Source: Lysinibacillus pakistanensis
GTDB taxonomy: Bacteria > Bacillota > Bacilli > Bacillales_A > Planococcaceae
Assembly: GCA_001312325.1 (NCBI GenBank)
Contig: BBDJ01000001.1
Span: 248,001-312,000, forward strand
Reading direction: 5' to 3'
DNA: 64,000 nt
This document shows, piece by piece, positions 49,570-61,164 of this stretch. The translations under genes and the position numbers were made by a program. Numbering within the stretch: the stretch's first letter is position 1; each line of letters opens with the position of its first letter. The notes under the pieces were generated by a model. That model saw only the letters and a list, made by a program, of their open reading frames with translations. It made no database searches and was not told where the DNA came from.

Positions 49570-50410
49570 TTATACATGTATTTCACAAAAAATCATTCGA
49601 GGCCTACCATTAATATCTTTTTCTATCGAAATTGTAGACTGTGGAAAACTATTTTTAAAGAACTTTGCAACCTGCTCTCCCTGTGTATAACCAATCTCTA
49701 GTCCAATAAGTGCGGGTTTATTCACAATGGCTGGCAGCTGTTCAGCCAACTTTCTATATAAAATAAGTCCCTCTTCCTCCGCAAAAAGTGCACTATGTGG
49801 TTCATGTTCAAGCACAATGCTCGACATCTCCTTTGCTTCATCAAAGGCAATATAAGGAGGATTGGATAAAATGATATCAAATCGCTCGCCTACAAGTGGT
49901 GACGTTAAATCGCCCAGTCTGAAATCGATAGTAGCTGCTAGATTTTCTGCATTCTTTTGGGCAGTCATTAGCGCCCTCTCGGATAAATCAGTAGCAACAA
50001 CTGAAAGATCTGGACATTCTAGCTTCATAGAAATAGCAATTGCTCCACTCCCTGTTCCAATATCAGCTAGCTTTAATGTTTGCTTATTAAACAGTTTGTC
50101 TAAGCGATTAATTGTTCCAAGTACTAACTCCTCTGTTTCGGGTCTAGGAATTAACACTGATTCATCCACAATAAATGAACGACCATAAAATTCCTCACTA
50201 CCCACACAATACTGTACAGGGCGACCACTTGCATGCTCCATAATAAGTTCCTTAAATTTCATTTGTTGTTCTATCGTTAGCACATCCTGAAGATGTAGCA
50301 TTACTCCTGAGTAGCTAGTCCCTAATATATGCTGCATAGCAATACGTGCAGCAGTTTCCTCCCGACCATTATCCACTAAAAAAAGAAGAAGCCCATGCAA
50401 GGGCCTCCAT
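49570..50410 (-). CDS. prmC: Release-factor glutamine methyltransferase PrmC (frame broken at the start)
   Basis: Methylates the Gln of the GGQ motif in RF1/RF2. About 279 residues. SAM motif LADIGTGSGAIAIS and catalytic ILSNPPYI. A7 at 50378-50384 separates the true N-terminus: with six bases the protein starts MEALAWASSFLVDNGREE, close to the B. subtilis EALKWASS region; ATG 50410 or GTG 50413 is the likely start. Directly follows prfA, its substrate's gene, 7 bases after the prfA stop. Confidence 0.92.
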
Positions 50411-50417
50411 CACATTT

Positions 50418-51493
50418 TTATAAATCATCATTTAAACGCTCTAACTTTGATGCTTGCTCCTCTAAAATAAGGGCATCAATAATTTCGTCAAGTCTACCTT
50501 CGACGATTTGATCTAGCTTTTGAATCGTTAATCCAATACGGTGGTCTGTTACACGGTTTTGTGGATAATTGTAAGTACGAATACGCTCAGAGCGATCTCC
50601 TGAACCTACAGCTGATTTACGTGTGGCATCGATTTCCTTTTGCGCTTCTTGCATATACATATCAGCAACACGAGCACGAAGAATCTTCATTGCCTTTTCA
50701 CGGTTTTTGATTTGGGAACGCTCATCCTGCATCGATACTACAACACCTGTTGGTAAATGGGTCATACGAACGGCAGACATTGTTGTATTAACAGATTGAC
50801 CACCCGCACCAGAAGATGCAAATGTATCTACGCGAATATCTTTTTCATGAATTTCAACATCTACTTCTTCTACCTCAGGTAAACATGCTACTGTTGCAGT
50901 TGATGTATGGATACGGCCCTGCGATTCTGTAGCAGGAACACGTTGTACACGGTGCGCGCCATTTTCAAATTTGAATTTAGAATAGGCACCTTGTCCATTA
51001 ATCATAAAAATCACTTCTTTATAACCGCCCATTGGGTTTGGAGTAGCCTCCATAATATCAATTTTCCAGCCTGTGTCTCCGCATAGCGAGAATACATACG
51101 GAATAAATCTCCTGCAAAAATATTCGCCTCATCGCCACCTGCTGCACCACGAATTTCCATAATAACGTTTTTATTATCGTTCGGGTCTTTTGGAATTAGT
51201 AAAATGCGTAAACGTTCTTCAAATTCTTCCTGCTGTGCTTTTAATAGATTAAATTCCTCTTTCACCATTTCATGCATATCAGGATCTTTTTCGCTGTCTA
51301 GCATTTCACGTGCATCAGCTAACTGCTCTTTTACATTTTTATATTCACGATAAGTATCTACAGTTTCCTGGATATCTGATTGCTCTTTGGAATATTCTCG
51401 TAATTTTTTACTATCATTCACAATATCAGGATCACTTAAAAGCTCTGTTAGCCTTTCATAACGATCCTCTACTGCTTGCAATCGATCAAACAT
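50418..51493 (-). CDS. prfA: Peptide chain release factor 1 (frame broken by a missing base)
   Basis: Terminates translation at UAA/UAG. About 358 residues. Codon-recognition motif PAT in [18 protein letters not shown]; peptidyl-hydrolysis GGQ in [15 protein letters not shown]. Near 51072-51073 one base is missing: adding it gives [19 protein letters not shown] in place of [13 protein letters not shown] 51493 follows AGAGGTG. Confidence 0.96.
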
Positions 51494-51671
51494 GGATTTC
51501 ACCTCTATTTAGTTTTTTAAGAAGTTTCTTCTTTTCTCAAGTCAAAAAGAAACTTAGCGTAATTAACATTCTTTATCTTGTTTTGTCCCCCGATAGCAAA
51601 GCGTCAGGTTCAGAATACTTACACATCTGTATGTTGTGAGCTGAATGCGATTTCCCTATTCAGCGATTGTC

Positions 51672-51716
51672 AGCTCGAAAAAAATCCGGGCACAATTATG
51701 CTGGAACGTAATTGAT
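51672..51716 (-). repeat. Copy 1 of a ~45-base dispersed repeat
   Basis: Reads on the minus strand ATCAATTACG-TT-CCAGC-A-TAATTG-T-G-C-CCGGATTTTTTT-CGAGCT. It matches the plus-strand segment 56056-56101 with five substitutions and one run-length difference. Lies in the 290-base gap between tdk and prfA, which otherwise has no gene. Confidence 0.75.
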
Positions 51717-51784
51717 TTCCACTACTTAGTATAAGGAAATTTTCACATGTATGCTACTTTTTCTTAGCTCTAAGCTTGATTGTG

Positions 51785-52357
51785 TTATAGCGGTGGGTGG
51801 GCGTGACACTTTCTGCAAACGGGATAGTAGGAATCATTGCCACCAATTTGAATTTGATCACCCGTATACACAGGCTTTCCACTTTCATCAACACGTAAAT
51901 TCATCGTCGCCTTTTTATGGCAGAACCAGCAAATTGTCTTCATTTCTTCAATTTTATCTGCATATGTAAGCATATACTGACTGCCTTCAAATAACTCATT
52001 TTGAAAATCATTTTTCAAACCAAAGCCCATAACAGGAATATCCAATTCATCCACAATATTTGCTAGCTGTAAAACATGTGCCTTTTTTAAAAATTGTACC
52101 TCATCAACAAGAACACAGTATGGTTTAACTGCATTTTTTTCCACGAGATCAAATATATTTGTATCATCATAAACTGGTATAGCTTCTTGACGTAAGCCTA
52201 CTCTACTTGAAACAAAGCCTACTTCATCTCGTGTATCTAAGCCTGATGTAAATATCATGACAGGTTTTTGTTGTTCTTCATAGTTATGCGCAACTTTCAA
52301 AATTTCAATGGACTTTCCACTATTCATTGCGCCATGCTTAAAATATAGCTGTGCCAT
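51785..52357 (-). CDS. tdk: Thymidine kinase
   Basis: Phosphorylates thymidine to dTMP (salvage). 190 residues, intact. P-loop [12 protein letters not shown], Walker [10 protein letters not shown], and a four-Cys zinc site (CWFC...CRKC) with the lasso YYPVC. Tetrameric type II kinase family. ATG 52357 follows GGGAG. A seven-base T run at 52134-52140 is in frame here (VEKNAV). Confidence 0.96.
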   Translation of the reverse strand: MAQLYFKHGAMNSGKSIEILKVAHNYEEQQKPVMIFTSGLDTRDEVGFVSSRVGLRQEAIPVYDDTNIFDLVEKNAVKPYCVLVDEVQFLKKAHVLQLANIVDELDIPVMGFGLKNDFQNELFEGSQYMLTYADKIEEMKTICWFCHKKATMNLRVDESGKPVYTGDQIQIGGNDSYYPVCRKCHAHPPL

Positions 52358-52431
52358 GTTGTCTTCTCCCTTTCTACTAGTCGATCTGGATTGTTGAAAA
52401 GACTTGCATCAACGTGTTCATTTATATACTG

Positions 52432-52468
52432 AAAAAAATACCTGCCAAGCACATGCTTGGCAGGTATT
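52432..52468 (-). terminator. Terminator of rpmE
   Basis: Fourteen-base stem AATACCTGCCAAGC / its complement with ACAT loop and T7 on the minus strand. Confidence 0.93.
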
Positions 52469-52477
52469 AAACTAACA

Positions 52478-52681
52478 TTAGTTTTTAAGACCGTATTTTT
52501 TGTTGAAACGATCCACGCGACCATCAGCAGACGCGAATTTTTGACGGCCAGTATAGAATGGGTGACATTCGTTGCAGAACTCGACAACGATGTTTTCTTT
52601 TACTGAACCAGTTTTGAAAGTGTTCCCACAAGAGCAAGTTACTGTTGCTTCTTTGTAGTCTGGATGAATTCCTTGTTTCAT
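52478..52681 (-). CDS. rpmE: Ribosomal protein L31, zinc-containing type
   Basis: 67 residues, intact. Cysteines CSCG and [10 protein letters not shown] mark the zinc-binding (type A) form, and [10 protein letters not shown] the conserved end. Bacteria replace this form with a zinc-free paralogue when zinc is short. ATG 52681 follows GAGAGGAG. Next to rho as in B. subtilis, though here the reductase and the iron locus are inserted between them. Confidence 0.97.
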   Translation of the reverse strand: MKQGIHPDYKEATVTCSCGNTFKTGSVKENIVVEFCNECHPFYTGRQKFASADGRVDRFNKKYGLKN

Positions 52682-52853
52682 ATTCGTTTTCTCCTCTCGC
52701 CCTGAACCATCTGGAACAGAGTATTATCGAACTGTACCTTACATAGCCCGAATATGAGTGAAACCATCAGCTATATATGTACACGTTGCATACTTTTGAA
52801 GTATAGCATATTCTTTAAAATTCTTTCAAGTAAAAAAATTTATCTTATTCTAA

Positions 52854-53952
<1,099 letters not shown>

Positions 53953-54990
53953 TTATTGTTTTAATCGAGCTAATAAGTATAAGAAATATGGGGCTCCTAA
54001 AACAGCAACAACTATCCCTGCAGGTATTTCAGAAGGCTCTAGTAAGGAACGACCAATGGTATCTGCCATTAGTACAAGTAAACCACCAACTAATGCTGAA
54101 GCAGGAAGTAAAATTTGATGTTTTGCTCCTACTAGTTGCCGTGCTAAATGTGGAGCAATCAATCCAACAAAGCCAATTCCTCCGCTGACTGAAACACTTG
54201 CTCCTGCTAAACCGACAGATGCTGCTAATAGCCAGCGACGTTCCTTTTCAATCGAAGCACCTAAACCAACTGCCGTTAATTCACCTAAATTTAAGACATT
54301 TAATACACGTGATTTTGAATAAACAAAAGGAAGCAGTACTACAAGCCATGGCAATAATGCTAAAACAAATTTCCAATTCGAGCCCCAAATACTACCTGCA
54401 AGCCAAGTTGCCACAAATTGATAATTTTCAGGTGAAAGGCGGAGCGTTAGCACAATCATTGCTGAACTAATCCCCGCTGCTACAGCTATCCCGGTAAGAA
54501 GCAAGCGCATCGGTGTGATTCCCTCATGACGTTTATAGGAAAGTGCATAAATAAGAATTGCAGTCATACCTGATCCAATAAAGGCTAATACTGGGAGCAG
54601 GAAAACAGGAGCTGCTGCTGTAGCTGGAAAGAAGGAAATAAATAACATTACCATAAGACCAGCACCGGCATTGATACCAAGAATACCAGGATCCGCTAAG
54701 GCATTCCTTGAAATCCCTTGTAAAATAGCACCAGAGATTGCTAATCCCATCCCTACTAACACAGCAACTATGATACGTGGAAGCCTAAATTCAAATAAAA
54801 TAAGCTGCTGTTGTGCGTCGCCCTGACCAAATAAAGTACTTAGAACCTCCATGGGTGTTAATTTAATAACCCCTGTATTCATACTAATGATAAAAGTAAC
54901 AATAATTAATATCGTTAAGATGCTTAAAATAAAGAGATTCTTTTTCCTCGTCTTTTGCTGACTAGCTGTTAAATAACTATTATGACTCAT
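53953..54990 (-). CDS. Iron-siderophore ABC permease, FecCD family (second)
   Basis: 345 residues, intact, nine or ten membrane helices. Family motifs: RLPRIIVAVLVGMGLAISGAILQGISRNALADPGILGINAGA and GGIGFVGLIAPHLARQLVG (coupling helix GLIAPH). Overlaps the upstream permease by four bases (ATGA), so the two make a heterodimeric channel like B. subtilis YfiZ-YfhA or FeuB-FeuC. Imports Fe-siderophore with the ATPase at 56284. Last gene of the operon. Confidence 0.93.
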   Translation of the reverse strand: MSHNSYLTASQQKTRKKNLFILSILTILIIVTFIISMNTGVIKLTPMEVLSTLFGQGDAQQQLILFEFRLPRIIVAVLVGMGLAISGAILQGISRNALADPGILGINAGAGLMVMLFISFFPATAAAPVFLLPVLAFIGSGMTAILIYALSYKRHEGITPMRLLLTGIAVAAGISSAMIVLTLRLSPENYQFVATWLAGSIWGSNWKFVLALLPWLVVLLPFVYSKSRVLNVLNLGELTAVGLGASIEKERRWLLAASVGLAGASVSVSGGIGFVGLIAPHLARQLVGAKHQILLPASALVGGLLVLMADTIGRSLLEPSEIPAGIVVAVLGAPYFLYLLARLKQ

Positions 54991-56042
54991 AGCTCTTTTC
55001 CTCCTTTACGTGCTAAGTATAGGAAGAATGGTACGCCAATAAAGGCAATTAATGCTCCAATCGGTGACTCATATGGAGGATTGATGATACGGGCAATAAA
55101 ATCAGCCAGTACAACAAGTAGTGCACCATACACTACTGAACAGGAAATAATCCAACGATAATCATGTCCTACTATGTATCTTGTTAAATGCGGAACAATT
55201 AGTCCTACAAAGCCAACTGCACCGACAACAGAAACAGCCGCACCCGCTAAAACAAGCACGATAAGCATACCCCATACCTTAATGATACCTGTTCGCTGTC
55301 CCAAGCCGATTGCAATTTCCTCTCCTAAACTTAATAACGTAATTGAACGTGACAGAATAAGCGCCCCAATCATAGCTACAAGTATCCAAGGCCCCATGAT
55401 TTGTAGATGACTCCACTTAGTCCCTGAAACCCCACCTGCATACCAAAAGGCTAAATCTTGTCCAATTCGAAAATAAAGAGCAATCCCTTCACCCAATGCT
55501 CCTAAAAGTGCACTTACTGCTGCCCCTGCAAGTACTAATCTCATCGGTGTTAAGCCACCTTTAGCAATGGAGCCAACTCCATAAACAATAGCTACCCCTA
55601 ATCCTGCACCTAAAAATGACCACATAATGATATACATATATGATAAACCTGGAAAAAATGCAAAGCAGACTGCAAGCATAAATGCTGCACCAGCGTTTAA
55701 CCCTAACAAACCTGAATCCGCTAATGGGTTGCGAGTCATTCCTTGCATAATAGCACCGGATACTGCAAAGCACGAACCTACTAATGCAGCACCTAATACT
55801 CGTGGTAAACGTATCTCATGAATAATCTGATGTTCAGTTAAATCAGATGAAAAATTAAAGACTGCCTTCCATACAGTACTTAGCGAAATATCTGCCGCCC
55901 CAAAAGAGATTGATAAAGCTATTGCAAATACTAGTCCAACAAGCCCTAAAACAAGTGCCACTACAGCACGTATTGGATGAGAACGTTTTTGTAGCTCCTC
56001 TAATTTTTCAAGTCCTTCTAGTCCTTCTGCTGACGTAGCCAT
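54987..56042 (-). CDS. Iron-siderophore ABC permease, FecCD family (first)
   Basis: 351 residues, intact. A charged N-terminal ~30 residues is followed by nine or ten helices; motifs RLPRVLGAALVGSCFAVSGAIMQGMTRNPLADSGLLGLNAGA and GAVGFVGLIVPHLTRYIVG. ATG 56042 (MATSAEGLEG) is chosen over an in-frame codon at 56060 since AAGGAGG lies just upstream. The repeat element at 56056 begins right behind this ribosome site. Confidence 0.93.
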   Translation of the reverse strand: MATSAEGLEGLEKLEELQKRSHPIRAVVALVLGLVGLVFAIALSISFGAADISLSTVWKAVFNFSSDLTEHQIIHEIRLPRVLGAALVGSCFAVSGAIMQGMTRNPLADSGLLGLNAGAAFMLAVCFAFFPGLSYMYIIMWSFLGAGLGVAIVYGVGSIAKGGLTPMRLVLAGAAVSALLGALGEGIALYFRIGQDLAFWYAGGVSGTKWSHLQIMGPWILVAMIGALILSRSITLLSLGEEIAIGLGQRTGIIKVWGMLIVLVLAGAAVSVVGAVGFVGLIVPHLTRYIVGHDYRWIISCSVVYGALLVVLADFIARIINPPYESPIGALIAFIGVPFFLYLARKGGKEL

Positions 56043-56055
56043 GTGTTTCCTCCTT

Positions 56056-56101
56056 ATCAATTACGCCCCAGCGTAATTGCGTCCGGATTTTTTTTCGAGC
56101 T
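56056..56101 (+). repeat. Copy 2 of the ~45-base dispersed repeat
   Basis: Contains a perfect eight-base palindrome pair CAATTACG (56058-56065) / CGTAATTG (56072-56079) with loop CCCCAG, then CCGGAT, T8 and CGAGCT. Same sequence, opposite strand, occurs at 51672-51716. It sits inside the iron-uptake operon, abutting the permease ribosome site. Confidence 0.75.
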
Positions 56102-56147
56102 AGCTCGAAAAGCTCCTCTTCAAAATCCGTTGACATCCGCCGGGGGC

Positions 56148-56249
56148 TTTATCTTGATTCAGCGGATGTTTGTACGCCCGCTAAATAGAAAAAAATGCAT
56201 TTATCTCGCCACCTATAAAGGTGGGGGTATTCTGCTGAATCAAGATAAA
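56148..56249. repeat. Large inverted repeat inside the iron-uptake operon
   Basis: Perfect 16-base arms TTTATCTTGATTCAGC (56148-56163) and their complement (56234-56249) around a 70-base centre. The centre has its own hairpin CCACCT-ATAA-AGGTGG (56210-56225). Lies in the 241-base gap between the ATPase and permease genes; no gene is present. Confidence 0.75.
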
Positions 56250-56283
56250 TCCTACTATTTCTTCCTACTGGAATTATTGACCA

Positions 56284-57078
56284 CTACACTTCTCTTCCAT
56301 ATAATTGGTAAGATAAACAAATCGGATTCTCGCTAAAAGGACAAGTAGCCATTTCTGCATCTATACTAAATACTTTTTGTAGATTTTCTTTAGTCATAAC
56401 CTCGTCAGGGCTTCCATTTACAATTAATTGTCCATTTCTCATCGCAATCATAAAATGAGAAAAACGGGAAGCATGGTTTAAATCGTGTAATACCATCACA
56501 ATTGTACGTCCCTCTTCTTTATTCAGCTTTTGTAATAACAGCAGAATATCAAGTTGATGGGCTAAATCTAAATAAGTAGTAGGCTCATCCAATACTAGGA
56601 TATCTGTCCCTTGTGCCAATGCCATAGCAATCCAGACACGCTGACGCTGTCCTCCAGACAAGGCTTCAATAGGACGATCACTAAATTCACGTAAACCAGT
56701 AACATCTATTGCCCAATGAATATATTCATAATCCTCTTTGCGTAGAGTGCCAAAACCTGTTTGATGTGGGAAACGGCCATAGGATATTAATTCAAAAACA
56801 GTTAAACCTCCTGGTGCTGTTGCTGTTTGAGGCAATATCGCCATTCTTTTCGCAACCTCCTTAGTTTTTAACTGATGAATTGCCTTCCCATCCAAATAAA
56901 CTGCGCCGTTTTGCGTTCTTAGCATACGTGCCACAGCCTTTAATAAAGTAGATTTCCCACATCCGTTTGGACCTATAATTGTTGAAATTTGCCCTTTTGG
57001 AATCTCTACACTTAAATCATCTACAATTAAAGTAGAAGAATAACCAATAGCAACATGTTCTATTTCAAGGACTGCCAT
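56284..57078 (-). CDS. Iron-siderophore ABC transporter ATP-binding protein, FecE/YusV-like
   Basis: 264 residues, intact. Walker A GPNGCGKSTLLKA, signature LSGGQRQRVWIAMALAQ, Walker B ILVLDEPTTYLD, switch VLHDLNHA. The C-terminal CPFSENPICLSY is typical of siderophore ATPases. It energises the two FecCD permeases downstream. Likely transcribed from the Fur-controlled promoter upstream of the exporter gene. Confidence 0.94.
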   Translation of the reverse strand: MAVLEIEHVAIGYSSTLIVDDLSVEIPKGQISTIIGPNGCGKSTLLKAVARMLRTQNGAVYLDGKAIHQLKTKEVAKRMAILPQTATAPGGLTVFELISYGRFPHQTGFGTLRKEDYEYIHWAIDVTGLREFSDRPIEALSGGQRQRVWIAMALAQGTDILVLDEPTTYLDLAHQLDILLLLQKLNKEEGRTIVMVLHDLNHASRFSHFMIAMRNGQLIVNGSPDEVMTKENLQKVFSIDAEMATCPFSENPICLSYQLYGREV

Positions 57079-57170
57079 ATAAAATTTTCTCTCCTTTAGG
57101 TATGAAGTTATAAATTCAAAGCATACTGTTTTTTCATGATGATAGATAAGTCATTTCTTCAATATGAATC

Positions 57171-58898
57171 CTATATTTGTAGACCGAATTGTGCTGTATA
57201 CAATCCATAGTATGCTTTTTTTGCTATTCATCAATTCATCGTGTGTGCCTTCTTCAATAATGCCCTTCTTCGACACAACAACAATACGATCAGCATCCTT
57301 AATAGTTGCTAAACGATGGGCAATCACTAGGGTTGTACGTCCTACTGAAAGCTCGTTTAATGCTTGTTGGATTGCTTGCTCTGTTTCTGTATCCAAGGCT
57401 GATGTCGCCTCATCTAAAATTAATATTTTAGGATTTTTTTTAAGAAGATCCTTGCAATTGATAATCTTTGTTTCTGTCCACCTGATAATTTCACACCACG
57501 CTCACCTATCAATGTATCCATTCCTTCTGGTAAAGCTTTGATCACATCTTCTAGTTGTGCTCGTCGCGCTGCATACCATATGTCTTCTTCACTTGCATTT
57601 AAATCACCATAAGCAATGTTTTCTCTTATTGTGCCATCAAATAAAAATACATCCTGTTGTACAATCCCAATATGAGAGCGTAGAGAGTGGAGCTTGAAAT
57701 CTCTTATATCTATTCCATCAACTGTAATAGACCCTTCATTCACCTCATAAAAACGTGGCAGCAAACTACATATTGTTGATTTTCCAGCGCCTGATGGTCC
57801 AACGAGTGCAACCGTTTCGCCAGGACGAACCTTTAAATTAATTTGGTTTAGTGCTCTCTTGTCCTCGGTATAGCCAAAAGATACATTGTTAAATGTAATT
57901 TCCCCTTCAATGTCCTTAATTGCCATCGCTTGTGGACGATCAGCAATTTCAGGCTCTGTTTCAAGAAAATCAACATAGCGCTTAAATCCTGCCATGCCTT
58001 TAGGATAGCTTTCAATAAACATATTAATTTTATTAATAGGGCCTAATAGAATATTAGATAACAATATAAATGCGATAAATTCACCATTTGTTAAATAACC
58101 GTTTAACACAAAATACGCACCTATAAATAATGTAAACAATGATAAAACCTTTGTTAAAATTCCTGAGATGGCTTCATTCCAAGCCATCACTTTATAAGAA
58201 AATAGCTTCGTCATGCGGAATCTTTCATTATTTACCTTAAAGCGATTAATTTCATGCTCTTCATTTGTAAAGGCTTGTACAACACGAATACCGCTAACAT
58301 TATTTTCAACCCGTGCATTAAAGTCAGCAATATCTCCAAACATTTGACGAAATGCCTTTGACATAAGCTTTCCAAAAATAATCGTTAGGATTAAAATAAT
58401 TGGCACAAGCAGGAATATAAGAATTGTAAAGGTCGGATCAATATAAAACATAACGCTAAACGTCCCAATAATTGTCATAATAGCAATGAATATATCTTCT
58501 GGTCCGTGATGGGCTAGCTCTCCGATATCCATTAAATCATTTGTTAGACGTGAAACAAGATGCCCTGTTTTGTTATTATCAAAATATCGGAATGACAGCT
58601 TCTGTACATGGGTGAAAGCTTCCTTTCGCATGTCAGTTTCAATATTAATGCCTAACATATGTCCCCAATAAGAAACAATAAAGTGCAGAATAGAGTTTAA
58701 AATATAGAGCCCAAATAGCAATGAGCTTGCCATTATAATCCACTTTAATTCTCCATCTGGAAGAACATCATCGATTACCTTGTTTAGCACAATTGGAAAA
58801 GCCAATTCTATGAGCGCCACCAAAATTGCGCAGGAAAAGTCCAGTATAAATAATCCCTTGTATGGTTTGTAATAAGAAAAGAAACGCTGTAATAACAT
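57171..58898 (-). CDS. ABC exporter, fused membrane and ATPase domains (frame broken twice)
   Basis: Type I exporter half-transporter of about 574 residues: six membrane helices (residues ~1-310) and an ATPase (~335-574) with Walker [18 protein letters not shown], signature [16 protein letters not shown] and Walker [14 protein letters not shown]. Breaks: T8 57434-57441 (six gives [16 protein letters not shown]) and T7 57216-57222 (six gives [17 protein letters not shown], stop 57171). ATG 58898 follows GGAGG by eight bases. A perfect Fur box lies about 70 bases upstream, so it is probably iron-regulated and may export a siderophore or a toxic metal/drug; substrate not shown. Confidence 0.9.
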
Positions 58899-58969
58899 GG
58901 ATGCATCCTCCTATTTTTAATGTCCGCAAGCTCTAAAGGATCATTAATTAAAGATAATTATAACTAAAA

Positions 58970-58984
58970 TGATAATGATTATCA
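58970..58984. promoter_or_regulatory. Fur box, perfect 7-1-7 match
   Basis: TGATAATGATTATCA matches the Bacillus Fur consensus TGATAATNATTATCA at every defined position. It lies between the divergent-in-function but same-strand exporter operon (start 58898) and the end of the regulator gene. Predicts iron repression of exporter-ATPase-permease transcription. Confidence 0.92.
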
Positions 58985-59011
58985 ATTTCATTTATTATGA
59001 AATCTAGTAAA

Positions 59012-59040
59012 TAAGCTACCTGATTACAACAGGTAGCTTA
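59012..59040 (-). terminator. Terminator of the regulator/binding-protein gene
   Basis: Perfect 11-base stem TAAGCTACCTG / CAGGTAGCTTA with a seven-base loop, 60 bases past the stop; TTTACTAG follows on the minus strand. Confidence 0.75.
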
Positions 59041-59099
59041 CCTCCCTAATTTTTTTGTCAGCTTCGCAATGAGTATCCTTACAAGGAACTACCTAATGA

Positions 59100-60983
59100 T
59101 TATTTAGCTAGTGTAAATTCTATAATTTTGTCAGCTAAATCTTCAGCTTGATGTAATCCAGAAAGTGGATCAGAGGCAAAATAAAATTCTGATGCTAACT
59201 GAAGCGTCTTCCTTTTCTTTACAACATCTAGATTGGTCCAGGTTGATGGAAACTCTCCTTCTTTATTGAAGAAATTTATCACAAAAACATAATCCCCAAC
59301 ATAGTCTCCCACGACTTCATAGGGAATTTCATAACGCCCAAGACTAGGATCTTTTGTATCGAAAAGATTTTGCACCATTTCCTGAGGTTTTACGCCAAGA
59401 ATTTGATATAATGCCCTTCCACCCGACACGCTTTTATTCCCCACAACTGTGGCTTTCTTTGCGAATAAATCAAATATAGTAAATGTGGAATCTTCTGATA
59501 CAACAGCATTTACTTTCTCTTGTGCCTTGGCTATCCGACTCTCGAAATCGTTGATAAAGGCATCCGCTTCCTGCTGTCTTCCTAAATATTCCCCCATTGC
59601 CTTAATTTCATCAGTAGCTGTTTTATAGGCTGTATCAGAGAATACAATCGTTGGTGCAATTTTTTTCATACTTCCCTACATCTTCTGGATTCCACGTAAC
59701 AATTAAATCAGGCTTTAATTTTGCCGTTTTTTTCTATCGACACATTACCATCTGTTCCAACATTTAAAATATCTTTATTTTTGTAATATGGTTTCAAGAA
59801 TGCTGCAAAGTCTAAATTTGCTGTTACAGCTCCTACTGGTACTACATCTAACGCTAGCATTTGACCAAGGTACCAGTCTGTTACAATACGTTCTGCTTTC
59901 ATGGGTATAACTACCTCACGTCCACTATCATCTATGACCGTTTTTGTCATCGCTTCATTTGTTGTAAGTCTACGGGAATGGTGTTTACTTTCTCCACCAT
60001 ATGCCGAAAGTAAAACCAATAATTTAAGTAAAAAAAGGTAGCTTTAGATGTTGGATTCTATTTGTTATCATTTCTTCATTTTTGAATCGATTTGCTTGCG
60101 CTAGCTGATTCTCATTGTATTGAAAACTGTTCTCAATTGTAATGGTGATTTCGGACATATTAGATGGATAATTCAGCCTATAATTACTTGGGGCCATTTT
60201 CGTCACCTTTTTAAAGGCTCGACTAAAATAGTATTCATCCTCAAATCCCAATGAGACAGCGATTTCTTTAATACTAAATTGATTGGCAAGAAGATATTTT
60301 TTTGCGTGTTCTATTCTCAATTGCTGTAAGTAAACTTGTGGACCAACTTCAAAACGAGCCTTAAAAATTCGTAATAAATGCCGTGTACTAATGTTGAGTA
60401 AATCCGCAAGTTTTTGAATGGATAAAGATTCATTAATGTGTTGCTCAATATATAGGCGGGCTACTTCAGCTTTATCAATTTCGTGAGGCTCTCCATATCC
60501 CTCCACAAGTTCTTGAAAAACACGATAAATAAGCTCATAAAAAGAAGCCTTTACTGATAAATGCTCTTGAATAGAACCGGACTGCCATTTGATATACATA
60601 TCTTGCAGCAAAGAATGAATAGCGATAGGATTTGCTGATATACATGAAAAAGATGTTTGGAATGGTTGATATTGCATCTGTAAGTGCTGCATAAATGCAT
60701 CTGTGTAAACAATATCCCCTCTATAGTAGATGAGATAATAACTCAATTTATCTTGAGCTGTAATATGTAAGGATTGGGATTTTCCAATATGAAAAATAGT
60801 AAAGCGCTGTACAAAATAAGGTTGGTCATCAATCATTATTTCTGCAGCACCTTCAGTAATTATTAATAATGAGCTATATTTCATTACTTTTGTCATTCGC
60901 ACAGGAATATTCTGTACATAGTCAATTTGCTTTAACTTGATATATGCATTTTGCCATAGCAGCATATAGGCCTCATAATTCAT
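59100..60983 (-). CDS. AraC-type regulator fused to an iron-siderophore binding-protein domain (frame broken three times)
   Basis: About 626 residues if T7 runs 60030-60036, 59727-59733 and 59660-59666 are each read as six. Residues ~1-170: AraC ligand-binding-like part; ~180-285: two HTH motifs (LSIQKLADLLNISTRHLLRIF, FSIKEIAVSLGFEDEYYFSRAFKK). Then a linker, a hydrophobic stretch LPFLLKLLVLLSAYGGES resembling a lipoprotein signal with Tyr where the lipid Cys belongs, and a FepB/FecB-type domain (DSGREVVIP, AERIVTDW, LKPDLIVTW). The layout recalls B. subtilis Btr. As given (no correction) it would be a 337-residue regulator followed by headless binding-protein pieces. ATG 60983 follows GAGGAGAG; a Fur box lies upstream. 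Confidence 0.75.
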
Positions 60984-61024
60984 ATCTCTCTCCTCAAATT
61001 CAGAATTATATGCTATCATTATAT

Positions 61025-61039
61025 TGATAACGATTATCA
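61025..61039. promoter_or_regulatory. Fur box upstream of the regulator gene
   Basis: TGATAACGATTATCA, one mismatch from the Bacillus Fur consensus, 42 bases upstream of the regulator ATG. Suggests the activator itself is repressed by iron. Confidence 0.88.
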
Positions 61040-61077
61040 ATTTCAATACATATATTATGATCCCTGACTGATTGCAA

Positions 61078-61120
61078 AAAAAAATCACCATCAACTATTT
61101 TTTTAGTTAATGATGATTTA
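61078..61120 (-). terminator. Terminator of rho
   Basis: Fifteen-base stem AATCACCATCAACTA (61083-61097) / TAGTTAATGATGATT (61104-61118) with two mismatches, and a T9 tract on the minus strand. Confidence 0.85.
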
Positions 61121-61164
61121 TATTTGAACTAATGGTATAACTAACAATCTATGAAGGTTTCCCT

